DNA from: Pyricularia pennisetigena
Lineage: Eukaryota; Ascomycota; Sordariomycetes; Magnaporthales; Pyriculariaceae
DNA length: 64,000 nucleotides
NCBI RefSeq assembly: GCF_004337985.1
Contig: NC_043742.1
Coordinates: forward strand, 6,882,641-6,946,640
Direction of reading: 5' to 3'
Part shown: positions 12,701-23,181 of the stretch, piece by piece
Position numbering within the stretch: the first letter of the stretch is position 1
Layout of the letters: each line of letters starts with the position of its first letter
The notes under the pieces: model-generated
What the model saw: only the letters and a program-made list of their open reading frames with translations
The model's database searches: none
Told to the model about the DNA's origin: nothing
Position numbers and translations under genes: made by a program

Positions 12701-13330
12701 GTTGATGCCGCTGGCAACGCTCCTGAATTCTACAAGGCATATGTGAAGCAAGTTCAAGGTACGTGATAATCCCTACCATGTAGTCCCTCGCCTTGCCCCG
12801 TATAATGAATCCGTTCATACTAATGTCTTTACAGAAACTATTCAACGTAACGCCTACTTGGAGTTCGAAGCCATCTGGCGCGAGAATGCCGAGACTGGCG
12901 TGCCCAGGCCAGTGTTGTCCGACAAGCTATCTGTAGCCATTACCACACTTGATGCAGTAAGTTGATTCCGCCTTTGTCTCCGTCGGTGATTTGCAGAATG
13001 TGCACTGACAGTCATGAGCAGGAACTGCAACACAGCGAACTGTGGGAGAACGAGAAGATCCGGGTCTCGGTTCTCAAGGACGCCCTGCCAAACCTGTTGC
13101 TCGAGAAGATTGGCCTCGAGAACATAATTGCGCGTGTCCCTGACAACTACCTCCGGGCCATCTTCGGATCCTATCTTGCCAGTCGTTTCGTCTAGTAAGT
13201 GTCCCTCAACTCAGACTTCCTGAAACTCGTGCGCTAACCACATGTCTTCTGCTACAGCACGTATGGTACTACCTCGAACTCGTTCTCTTTCTATAACTTC
13301 ATGACTGCAAAAATGGCCCAGATCCAGTAG
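9761..13330 (+). CDS. GDH2: NAD-specific glutamate dehydrogenase (large, about 115-kDa class), 1074 aa
   Basis: The enzyme (EC 1.4.1.2) oxidatively deaminates L-glutamate to 2-oxoglutarate and ammonium with NAD+, and is the catabolic GDH of fungi. Six exons: 9761-10040, 10109-12533, 12607-12758, 12835-12956, 13022-13194, 13258-13330. All five introns are short (65-75 nt) with GT..AG ends, and the phases add to one frame. The catalytic domain shows FHLRFKDVARGGIRI and the ENYGLASTQQRKNKD segment (glutamate site), followed by TGGPDGDLGSNEI (dinucleotide-binding region) and IVEGANLFCSEPSRMRLE. The long N-terminal domain is typical of the large NAD-GDH class, and the length matches known fungal enzymes (about 1050 residues). 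The start ATG has A at -3 and the first upstream ATG opens only a tiny uORF. It is separated from the tRNA pair downstream by about 580 bp. Confidence 0.96.
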
Positions 13331-13909
13331 AGGATGCACAATGGGTTTCTGTTTCTAGCATTGTATTTGTTTTTTGGGCTCGAACGGTTACGGAGAATAT
13401 AGGGGAAATTAAGGTGAAACTAAGGTTATAGAGAAAAACAAAAACAAATAATCACGATAAGACTTTCTGAGCCTATTGCCTTGCTTTAAAAGCTGGGTCC
13501 CATGCTCTCCTTCTCGTAAGGCTGCATTGTGAAGCGGCTATGTATACATTTAGATAGGTAGGCAGCTAGGCAGGAAGGTACGTCAGTAAATGGGGGTAGA
13601 TGGCAGCCTAAGCAGAAAGGGTTGAAATATTAAAGCTTTCAATCAGAAGAGCTTCCTTTCCAATTAGCTTACACCTTCAAGCTGCAATGCTATAAACAGT
13701 TTGAACAAACCTCCTTGACCTTGTGTTTCGTCGAAAATGGACCCACTTCATCAATCTGGTATTATTTATGAAAATCCGCGCCCCCGTGCGGATATATACC
13801 AAGGGGAATAAAATGATCACTCAGGGTTGCGTTTCGTCCCCGAACCTAAAAGCAGCACACTCACTCTCTTTCCATGATTCTCTCCACAGCTTGCTCGCTC
13901 TAGAACAAC
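13331..13909. other. Intergenic: 3' flank of GDH2 and tRNA trailer
   Basis: A/T-rich 3' flank with no recognised gene. Repeated TAGGTAGGCAG-like units occur around 13555-13575. Confidence 0.4.
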
Positions 13910-13913
13910 AAAA
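13910..13913 (-). terminator. Pol III terminator of the tRNA-Gln pair
   Basis: On the minus strand a T run directly follows the 3' end of the promoter-distal tRNA-Gln gene (five Ts counting the discriminator base). No comparable T run lies between the two tRNA genes. Confidence 0.7.
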
Positions 13914-14005
13914 AGCTAGTACTAGGAATCGAACCTAGATTACGAGGACTTTAGCTGTCAACGACATCTCAGAACCTCATGTGCTAACCATTACACTATA
14001 CCAGC
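13914..14005 (-). tRNA. tRNA-Gln(CTG) with a 20-nt intron, second copy in transcript order
   Basis: A full cloverleaf can be drawn by hand. The 7-bp acceptor stem is GCTGGTA/TACTAGC with one G-T pair, the D arm is GTGTAATGGTTAGCAC, the anticodon stem is TGAGG/CCTCG, and the T arm is CTAGG-TTCGATT-CCTAG. The anticodon loop reads TTCTGA, then a 20-nt insertion, then T, giving anticodon CTG (Gln). The GGTTCTGA context resembles fungal tRNA-Gln. The intron begins one base 3' of the anticodon, the standard eukaryotic position. The B box GGTTCGATTCC is perfect. The mature part (72 nt) is identical to the neighbouring copy; only the intron differs. Confidence 0.9.
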
Positions 14006-14017
14006 TGATGGTAGACG

Positions 14018-14111
14018 AGCTAGTACTAGGAATCGAACCTAGATTACGAGGACGATTCTTGTCATGGACATTCTTCAGAACCTCATGTGCTAACCATTAC
14101 ACTATACCAGC
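14018..14111 (-). tRNA. tRNA-Gln(CTG) with a 22-nt intron, first copy in transcript order
   Basis: The 72-nt mature sequence, cloverleaf and anticodon CTG are the same as in the copy at 13914-14005, but the intron is 22 nt and differs in sequence. Its 3' end is separated from the next tRNA by only 12 nt (14006-14017) that contain no T4 run, so read-through into the second copy is likely. The A and B boxes are intact. Confidence 0.9.
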
Positions 14112-14523
14112 TTGTTGTGGGTACGGACAGACTGCAACGGTCTTGTGTAGGGTTTGACAGCACGATGGATTCACGGAAGAGCCAATTCCACATCACAATC
14201 CACTTTGTTTAGAACAGACCCACCTTGGGCACTTGAACAAAGAACAGCAAGCATCGTTTTACTGCTTTGTATGTTCAAGTTGTGTCTGGATAGCAACGAG
14301 GTTTGGTGAGCACAAGTGCGCAACCTCGCCTGGACAGGTGTAATATCTCAAAACAATCTCTTCTTCCTCCTGTTGTCTATGCTCATTTCTAATTACCAGT
14401 GCTGGCCATGGACTTTCATCCAGGCCAGAAAGAGTCTCTTAGGGGATTAGACACATGTTACTATCGCGGGAGAACAAAATGTCACATGGATCTAAAGTAA
14501 CAGACCCATGTCGTCGCCGTGAG

Positions 14524-14568
<45 letters not shown>

Positions 14569-15161
14569 TGTGGTTATGGAGCAAGTTCCTCACAGGGGTA
14601 ACGCCAGTTCAGAGACTCCCGAGGCATATGCATGCTGCCCGACTACATCCACTTTGATCCTCCAGCAGCGGCGCGGCACCCGCCCTTACTTGTGCCAGAC
14701 AGTGACTTCGAGGAGGAGATGATGGCCATTACACTGAGCTTCAAGCGTAGCAGTTGAATGACGCAAAACGTCATCATGGGCAATGGGAGGCTACAAATGT
14801 TAGGAATGCAAGCATAGAGTGAACCTGACTGCGGTTGGGTTGCAGTCAAGGAGCACAACGCCAAGGATTGGAAATGGCGGAGCCCCGAAAAGTGGAGATA
14901 TTCACCAAACTACGATTTGTTGCCACAGTGCAGATTCCACTATGCGCTTTAGGGTCACGTGAAGAATAGTTCCCCTCCCACAACGAAATTTTGAATTCAG
15001 CACCGAACGAAACTCACAGCAATAGGCACCTCGTCGACAACCCCGTTTAACTAACCCAACAGCAAAAAGACAACCCCCGTACAAGGTACTTGCTGCCAGA
15101 ATCATTTCCGGAAATCATTCTCGACATATTCAGATACTAATTTTCATTTCCAGCCGTCAAG
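14112..15161. other. Intergenic between the tRNA pair and eL32
   Basis: Contains a 43-nt poly-A tract at 14524-14566. The last 250 bp form the eL32 promoter and leader: a CTAAT-like branch motif at about 15136 and a TTTCCAG just before the ATG suggest a 5'-UTR intron ending at 15153. No other gene was recognised. Confidence 0.4.
14949..14962 (+). promoter_or_regulatory. Fused TTAGGG and TCACGTGA motifs upstream of eL32
   Basis: TTAGGG (telomere-repeat / Tbf1-type site) abuts the palindrome TCACGTGA (Cbf1-type E-box) about 200 bp before the eL32 ATG. From published work on other ascomycetes, notably Candida albicans, Tbf1 and Cbf1 act at ribosomal protein promoters. Function here is inferred from motif and position only. 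Confidence 0.5.
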
Positions 15162-15941
15162 ATGGTTGCCGCCGCCAAGCACACCCCGATCGTGAAGAAG
15201 CGTATGTCACAAAAAGCCCGTCCACGAAGCGAAATTCGATCCCTACACTACACCCCGACGAAAACTCGAGAATGGAGGATGCTACAGATGCCATGATGAT
15301 GGAAACCATGGGAATGGATCGTTGACTTGCTTTTTTTTTCTTACGCTCGACACAGGCACGAAGAGCTTCATGCGCCACCAGAGCGACAGGTTCAAGCGCG
15401 TCGACCCTAGCTGGAGGAAGCCCAAGGGAATCGACAACCGTGTCCGCCGTCGGTTCCGTGGCAACCTTGCCATGCCCTCGGTGCGTTTATCTCCGATTTT
15501 AAGCCGAACAGAGAGAAAGAATACACAGATTGGATCTCTGAGGAGGTACTGGCACAAGTCACGGGTGTGCTAACCTTGGCCGATGATTTTGGCGACTATA
15601 GATTGGCTATGGCTCCAACAAGAGAACCCGCCACATGATGCCCTCGGGCCACAAGGCTTTCCTCGTCCAGAACGTCAACGACGTCGAGCTCCTTCTCATG
15701 CACAACCAGGTCTTCGCCGCTGAGTACGTTTTCTTACCGCCACGGACACATTGCTCTTGCTGCCGACGGAATGAAAAACACGGGGAAATGGAAATCAAGG
15801 CCCACAGAAGGCTGACAGCTCTCACAATCTAGGATCGCACACAACGTCTCATCGAGGAAGCGCATTGAGATCATCGCACGGGCGAAGCAGCTGGGTGTCA
15901 AGGTCACCAACCCCAAGGCCAAGGTTACCACCGAGGTATAA
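15162..15941 (+). CDS. RPL32: 60S ribosomal protein eL32, 131 aa
   Basis: A component of the large cytosolic ribosomal subunit. Four exons: 15162-15201, 15356-15480, 15602-15723, 15833-15941. The first intron is long for this window (154 nt), which is common in fungal ribosomal protein genes, and the others are 121 and 109 nt. The protein starts [14 protein letters not shown] and contains [46 protein letters not shown] and [14 protein letters not shown], all typical of eL32. The 131-residue length equals the usual fungal length. The upstream TTAGGG/TCACGTGA element and a likely 5'-UTR acceptor at 15153 fit ribosomal-protein regulation. It converges with the J-protein gene on the other strand. 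Confidence 0.97.
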
Positions 15942-16447
15942 TCGACTCGAACTGTGTGGTGTACGGCGTGTTTCGTTCCTTTTTTTTCTGGTTGCGACAA
16001 AGATTTACTTTGCTCTTGGTCTGCGGGGGAAAAAAAATATCACTGGCATTTTCTGCACGGAAGCTTCTGGGGTCCCTAGGGTCATGAATTGCATCTTCAT
16101 TTTACGGTTGCGTCTTGTCCCATGCAGCAACCCAAGAGACATTCGCCCGTGATGTTGGCAATACGGAAATAACGAACATTTGACGACCAAACACAAGCTA
16201 GGCAGGGGCTTGTGATGCTAACGACGACGCCCGGGGGGGGTTTTTTTTGTGGCCCCAGCTTTTTTCGCCTGTTAGAATTCACTTGGGGCCCGCAGTCGGC
16301 GTTTTGGGGATGAATTAGGCCTGGAATTTAAAAGCACGATGGACGCCTACCAATACAACCGAAGTCTAAATCTAAATACAGATCAACGCAGGCTTCTCGT
16401 ATTGATTAAAATTGGATGGCATCAACGATTTTTCCATGTCGGACCAT
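15942..16447. other. Convergent intergenic region eL32 / J-protein
   Basis: The 3' flanks of two convergent genes lie here. A GGGGGGGG-TTTTTTTT junction lies at 16232-16248. No gene recognised. Confidence 0.4.
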
Positions 16448-17456
16448 CTACTGAGTAGCACACTGGGGTCCAGCCTCTTCCTCATCCTCCCACTCTGACC
16501 CACCCGTTTCTCCAGCCGAAGCACCCATCTGTAGATTGATATAAAAGTCAGTAACGGGGAGACATTACTCCAACGAGTACTGCATCAGATGACTTAGTAA
16601 ACGCGAATGCTTTTCTTACCTGTTCGATGTCTGCGTTCCTCTCATACTCGACCTCATCCACCTCGTCCGCAGTGATGGGGGCCGGTGGAGGCGGGAGAAG
16701 CTTCTGCAGAGCCTCGTAGTCGCTGGCATCCTTGAGCCAGCCGTCTTCTGGAAACTCAATCTTGACGATGAGGTACAGGTCGCCCCTGGCATCGCCACGC
16801 TTGTGCGGCATGCCCTCGCCCGGCACCTTGAGGATCTCGCTCGGGCGCAGGACCTTGCCCCGAGGCAGCTCGAGGTGCAGGCCGCGGCCGTCGAGGTGCT
16901 TGAGCACGACGCGCGAGAAGCCCATGAGGGCCTCGGCCAGGGTGACGTTGAGCTCGGCCGACAGGTCGTGCCCTATGCGGGTGAAGGTGTCGTGGGACTT
17001 TTCGACCAGCACGATGATGATGTCGCCGGGCGTCTGGCCCGGCAGCTGATCGGCCTCGCCCTCAAGCACGACCTTTTCTCCGTGGAAGGCGCCCCTGGGG
17101 ATGTAGATCTCGAGGGCCTTGGTGACGGGCAGCGTGGCCCTGCCCTTGCACTTCTTGCAGCGTTCCTTCTCCTTGACGTACTTGCCGGTGCCCTGGCAGT
17201 GATCGCACTCGACGATGTCCTGCGACACGAGGCCCGGCGCCACCTGCTTCAGGACCTTGCGGAACCCGCTGGCCTGGCACTTGTCGCAGTCCTGCGGCTT
17301 GTACTTGTCCCTGGCTCCCGACCCCTTGCATACGGAGCACAGCTCGCGCTTGCTGCTGGCGAACTTGACCGTCTTGCCCCTGTACAGGTCCTCGAGCGTC
17401 ACCTCGTGCGGTATCTCCTGGTCCGCGCCCCGCTGCGGCCTCTTGGGGGCCCTGCC

Positions 17457-17489
<33 letters not shown>

Positions 17490-18074
17490 GCCCATGGACG
17501 CAAAGAGCTCCTGTAAGTCGTCCATGCCCATGCCGCCGTGGCCGGCCGGGCCGCGGGACGGGTCAAAGGCGGCCATGCCGTGCGTGTCGTACAGGTGGCG
17601 CTTTTCATCGTCGCGGAGGATCTCGTACGCCTGCTGAATGGCCTTGAACGTCGCCTCGGCCTCTTCCTTACGCTCCTCGGGGACCTTGTCTGGGTGGTGT
17701 TGGCGTGCTGCCTGGATTGGTGTAGTTTGTGCGAGCAGGGGTGTTGAGGTTAGTTGGTTGATTCCAAAGAGTATATGATGGATAGACATGCGGCGTGTGT
17801 GTGTGTTTTGCCAGCCAGTGGCAGGCGTAGCTAGAATCTCCTCACCTTATGGTATGCCTTTTTTATATCTGACGCACTGGCGGACCTGTCGATCTCCAAG
17901 AGTTCTGTACCATTGGTGAGTTAGGGGGGTCGGGAAGGAAGGGCAAAATCAAAAGAAATAAAATCAAATAAAAAGGAACCGGCGCGCGGGTTTTCGGCGG
18001 TGCGCACCGTAGAGATCAACGTCCTCGTCAACGTTTGGCGGCGATGCGCCGCCGGGACTACTTGTTCCGTCCAT
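16448..18074 (-). CDS. Type I J-domain co-chaperone with CaaX box (YDJ1/MAS5-like), 432 aa
   Basis: A cytosolic/ER-face Hsp40 that stimulates the Hsp70 ATPase and delivers unfolded or mitochondrial precursor proteins. Exons: 18074-18008, 17904-17846, 17711-16620, 16528-16448. The J domain (about residues 20-88) has HPD at 48-50. A Gly/Met-rich linker (about 101-128) follows. Four zinc-binding modules have Cys pairs at 167/170, 184/187, 211/214 and 227/230; modules 2 and 4 deviate from CxxCxGxG (CDKCQASG, CKKCKGRA). The small last exon adds an acidic tail ending in CATQ, equivalent to the farnesylation signal CASQ of yeast Ydj1. Without that exon the frame would read through the GTAAGA donor to an unrelated end, so the splice is well supported. 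Confidence 0.93.
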
Positions 18075-18188
18075 GACTGGTGATAAAGTGTTACGGTGTA
18101 GTCGATAAAAAGGGTATTGCTAATCACAAAACGACCCGATTTGGTTTCCCCCACCGCGCCGTTTTGGTGTACAAAAAAGACGAGGCAG

Positions 18189-18221
<33 letters not shown>

Positions 18222-18947
18222 ATCAGCCGGTAAAGGGTGGCGACTGTACCAGGATTATTGGAATCAGACTCTTACGTATGAAAGCCTCTGTAAATACGGG
18301 AAACGAAAAAATGACAAGTAGAATCTAAAATGTTCACCCAGGCACCTTTCGTCATTCAGTGGACAAAGTCAAGTAAGGGATCTTTTTTTTTTTTTTTTAC
18401 CCCTTCATCCTTTGCAGCGGGGCTAACAGGCAGCGGCGGCAAACAAAGAAGAAAATGTCCAAGACCCACAACAATTGCTGCGAGCCTAGTATTCCTTGCT
18501 GCAATTCTGTTCCACATGCAGGCTTTTTTTTTTTTTTCTTTTTTTTTTTTAGTATTCTGTGCTGAAGCTTGTTTGGTTTCGCTGCCACATTACATTTGAA
18601 GTTTTCAAGTAGCTCACAAAATACAGATAGTTTTGTTGATCCACAGTTTGTGCCATAATCATATCGGCGAATCTCGATAGATTCTCAGATAGGTACCATC
18701 TTACCACGAAAGGGATTAACGCAGTAACAATCACAGCAATGTTCTTTTCATGTCAAATAAACAAGCATGTCAATGTCATGGCTTTTGTTAACATTTTTTT
18801 CTCCATTCTCTTGACTTGAAAACTTGCTAGAATGAAGAAGAAACTTGCGTTAATTAACAACAGGCGTGTCGCGTTCATTAGGGTACTTATACAAAAGAGA
18901 GTACATGTATTACGAATAAGCCACCATGCCATCCTGAATCATTCATT
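18075..18947. other. Intergenic, homopolymer-rich
   Basis: Contains a 29-nt poly-A run at 18189-18217 and T runs near 18382-18399 and 18525-18550. It is the shared promoter side of the J-protein gene and the 3' flank of the HAM1-like gene. No coding sequence supported. Confidence 0.4.
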
Positions 18948-21627
18948 CTATGCATGCATGGCCATGCCGCCGTTGGTGAGCTGAGGCTGTCCGCCAACCA
19001 TACCCGGACCAGAGCTGACCATGCCAGGACCCGAGCCAACCATGCTCGGACCTGCACCAACGCCGTTGCCATTGGCATTGCCATTGCCAGCGTTGTGCAC
19101 CTTACGGGCGATTTGTGGAGCAGCAGGAATATCGGTGCTCTTGGATGCCTCGCCGACAGAAAAGACTGGAGACTCCCAAGCTGAACCCTTCTTGGCCAGT
19201 TCTCTGAACTCGGCTGCGCGCGTGCTGAGGGCAGAACCATTAGCCGGTCCAGGGAGCTTGATGTCAGGGAAGATAGAATCTTCGGTCGTGACAGCATAGT
19301 TGACCTTCTTGTCTGCAACAGCATCCTCCGTCTTCTTCTTGGTCGCCAAGGCACGGCGCTGGACGGCGCTGGCGTAGCGAGAGTAGATGTTTGGCACGTT
19401 CTCAGGGTCAGACTGAGCCTCCTCCAAAGCCTTGTCTGCCTCCTGCTTGAGTTGGAAGAGAATCTGATCAAACTCGTTGAAACGATCCTTGATCACCTTG
19501 CCGAGCGCCTTCTGGATGGCCGGACGCATCACCTTCAACATGATGGGCTTCGCAATGCTGAACAGGAACTTGTGGTTGGACTGGTGGATCTTGATGTCTA
19601 GGTTGTTAACCTCGACGTCAACCTTGTCAACCCTGAAGAACTTCTGGGCATCCTTTTCGTCCGGCGTCGAAAGTTTGAGCTTGAATGAGAAACCGTTGCC
19701 TCCCATGAATACGTCCATGAGACCAACGTCTGTGAGCGAAGGGAATCCCTTCTTACGCTTCACGTAGTAAGAAACATCACGGAGGTCCATCTGCACTCCG
19801 GCGACCTTAATCTCTCCCGAGTGCTTGCGGGACGACTTGACTGTTTTGCGACCCTGTGAGTTTGAGTTGGGTTAGTTTCTGAAGGTATAAATGCCGTTAC
19901 AATAATAGCGTCCGCAACTTACCCAGCGCATATAGTTGGAAGAATCAATCTCCATCACGTTGGGAGTGAAATTGTCGCTCTCAAGAACCAGATTCTCAAC
20001 CACAAAGTCGATCTGGCTGTCCTGGTACTCAATTCGGGGGATGGGAACATAGGCGATGTTCTCCAAGGTAGATGGAACGATAACCTCTGTGAGATCCTTG
20101 ACCAGGTGCTTCTTGAAGACTGGCTTGCCGTTTTCGTCGTTACCCAAGTCGTTGAAGAGCTTCATAATGGCCTCACGGAAAGCACTGTTGAGCGGGTCCT
20201 TCTCAAATTCAGAGAACAAGAATTTGACCTCATCAAGGATTCTGTCGACATGAACCTTGTACTTGTCCCGGAGGAGATAAGAGCCTTCGTCGTACAGCTG
20301 ATCCCACTCCTCGGTGCTCGAGTCGTCAATGACGTAGCCTTGCTCTTCGAGGCACCGGCGGATGTAGCGGTTGCATCGCTTGAGCCAGTTACGCAGCTCA
20401 GGGTCCTGGTCAGCATCGCGGTAGATCTGACCAATGGCATTCCATAGATCGTCAGTCGATGAACCGTTAGCGAAGCGCTCGATCAGAGTCTTGAGGTCCC
20501 TCTCAGCTTGACCAAGGTTAGAAGCCCGGGCGTCCCTAGCGGCATCCGAGCTGTCCTGACCAAGAGCCTTTGCGTGATAACCATACTCGGAAGCCAGGTC
20601 AAGGAGAGTGTGAATGGCTTCCTGGTAGTCGGGGTGCTGCTGGCACTCAATGAGCATCTTCTTGAGGCGCCAGACGGTCGCCTCCCTCCTGTCCCTCGGC
20701 ACCTTTTGCTCGAGGTAGCGCTTGGTGCGGGCGCGGTATTCCACACCCTTCTGCTTTGCAGCCTGCTGGGCCTCGGCGGTAAGTTGCACCTCTGGCGGTG
20801 GCTGCTGAGCGTTGCCTCCAGCAGTGGTCGGCTGCACAGCAGTTGACTGAACGGGAGATGTCTGGCCGGGAGCGATTTGGCCAGGCTCAGTTGATGCCGG
20901 GGCTTGGCCATTAGCCTTGTTGTTCTTGTAAGCTCCCTGCACCTGCTTCCTAATGTTGTCCTTGCTCAAGTTGGGAGCATCATGCCAGACATTGTCGTCG
21001 GCTGGACGATCAATTTGCGAAAGAGCATCCTGAGACGGCTTGACGTTGGAAGCTGCTTTTGTCGCAGCATCTCCTGCCATGTCCCTGAGGAGAATGGACG
21101 CATCCTTCACTGTGAAGGGAGGTAGTGTTAGCAGCAGAAGATCAAAATGATCAAAATGAGCGTTCTGAATATCCCAGCAGGTACTTACGAAGCTTGCGGA
21201 ATTGTCCGTTGGTAATGATCAAGGTTCCAAGAGTCCTCAGGCCTTCGGCAGCGCGGTTACCATGGGCTCTGGCGGTATCCTTGTCCACGGGTGCCTGAGG
21301 CGACTGGACAGACTTGGGGTCAAAGTGAGTGGTTTGCCAGATGAAATCCTGGAGAAGGTTGCCCTCGTTCTTGGATAGCACCAGGTGCTGGGCCTTCTTC
21401 ACGACGTCACGGAAGTCGGCCACCAAGGCTCGGCCCTCAGGTGAAAGCTTGTCTGACGGGTTGGAGAGGGCCTTGGTCTGCAGAAAGCTGTTGAGGGCGA
21501 TATCTATTTGGTCATTGGATGGAATCTTTCCTGCCTGGAAGGCAGAGATGATCCCATAAACCTGTAGCTTCCGAGCAATGTCGGCATCCTTCTGCTTGAC
21601 GTCGACGGGCTTGTTGACCGACGACAT
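18948..21627 (-). CDS. HAM1-like fungal protein (BPI/LBP-like), 843 aa
   Basis: Exons: 21627-21189, 21109-19923, 19853-18948; both introns (79 and 69 nt) use GTAAGT donors and keep frame. The overall layout, an alpha-helical N-terminal half (DFRDVVKKAQHLVLSKNEGNL, LKDASILLRDMAGDAA) followed by a beta-rich segment (YVPIPRIEYQDSQIDFVVENL, GVQMDLRDVSYYVKRKKGFP), matches from memory the filamentous-fungal family annotated as HAM1-like or bactericidal-permeability-increasing-like. Such BPI-type domains bind lipids, but no specific role can be read here. A Pro/Gln/Thr-rich linker lies at about residues 190-225. The C-terminus has degenerate GPGMV repeats. The ATG at 21627 is preferred over the in-frame ATG at 21666 because the N-terminus MSSVNKPVD looks more typical; either is possible. 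Confidence 0.7.
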
Positions 21628-23181
21628 GGTTGCTAGTATTTGGTGGGTGGTATTATTAAAGTCCAATTATGGGTGATGATGATGATGTTATTTTGAGAAT
21701 GGGGATCACTGTTGTGCGAGTATCCTGTTGCTAAGGGACCAATTGAGTGTCTGCCTGATGAAGCAAGACGGGGTATCACGATGGGAAACAAAACAAGTAT
21801 GGAAGAATGATCATGGGAATGTGTGATACTTTGAGTTCGGGACCAGCTCAAGTTAAATGGGATGGAGCGTCTGAAGGAAAGTTGGGATTTATGTCATGCA
21901 TGTTTGGGTTCCGGCAGTTGCCAAGCAGGAAGCTGGTATTGGGCGAGAGGAATGCCTGCCAATATGGTTTCAAGGACGTCATCCAGTCACACACCAACCC
22001 ATGATGGTGCTACCAAGGATCCATCCATGTCTTTGTTGCCGGTAGAGAAGACCCCACTCATTCCGACTAACACTACGGGTAGGTAGGTAGGTAGGCTACC
22101 TTGACTAAACCCCGTCACGATGGGCTGAAAAAAAAAATGAACAAAAAGTAGTTGCCTTGGGTTTGTTGTCACTGACCTCCCTGCAATGACAAGACGGGAG
22201 GCAACTTCGGAAAATCGATCGCATTGAATGAATGGCTCAGCTTAGGGAGCTCCCCAGCTACAACGTCAATCGAGCCTAGGAAAACAGCTGTCAAACCTGA
22301 TCTATGACGTCGTAGGTCGTCTAGCTTCACGCCAGGTCTTGGGTGTGGATGGAAGCACCGCGAGGGCCAGAAAAAAGGGCAACAAAACAAAATTAAAAAG
22401 GCCACCGCTGGGTGAACGCGTCACCTTGACGACTTAGCCTAGCAAATCTTACTGGAATCGTGCCAGACTACCTATGACGGACTTGGTAATCTGCATCTTG
22501 TTTTTTTTTTTTTTTGTCTGCTGGTACTGATGCTATGTACGAAGTTGTCATTGTGGCTACCGCTTCACGCCAATTGGATGCTGTTTGTTAGTGGATAATG
22601 CGGTAAAGCGGCAATCGGAACACACAACTTCCTGACCCTTTTTTTCCAACCTACCCTTTGAGAGCTGTCAGATCATCTCTTGCATCTCCATCCTTGCTAT
22701 CAACGGCAATGTGGAACCGAGCGCCACATGTCGTGAAAAAATACGTCAATTCGTGTCCAGACTCGGAATGAGTCTAACGAATATATACCAACTTTAAACG
22801 TAATCAATAAACCAGAAAACATGACTATTACCATGAGACAGTTCTACCTAATGCTAGGTAACTCAGATAGCCAGTTTTCCCTAAATCTGCTGTACCTGCA
22901 CGCACCAGATAGATAGGTTGGTTAGCGCGTCAATTAAAGACCAGCGATCGGACAAGGGTCTGCTTTCCCGCACTGCAGGCAGCAACCGGGGAAGTCGCGT
23001 CACAGGCGCGTCTCTCAAAGCCAAATTAACGAAGTTTCCATAGATCTCAAATGATCACCACAAACATGAGCATTCGATTGCCAGCACAAAGGCTGACGAT
23101 TACAAAGCCGTCAATATTGGCTCTGGAACGTCAGGATTCTACGGGCCCATAATCCGAGTTGACTTTAAATCGTCGATCATA
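21628..23181. other. Divergent promoter region HAM1-like / LIG4
   Basis: 1.55 kb with no supported gene. Contains GGTA repeats at 22079-22094 and a short poly-T run at 22501-22515. Confidence 0.4.

Noticed and set aside
16803..17516. 237-codon open frame antisense to the J-protein
   Set aside because: Shadow of the GC-rich coding strand; Ala/Leu-rich artefact.
22910..22970. TTGGTTAGCGCGTCAA resembling a tRNA A box
   Set aside because: There is no B box or stems downstream.
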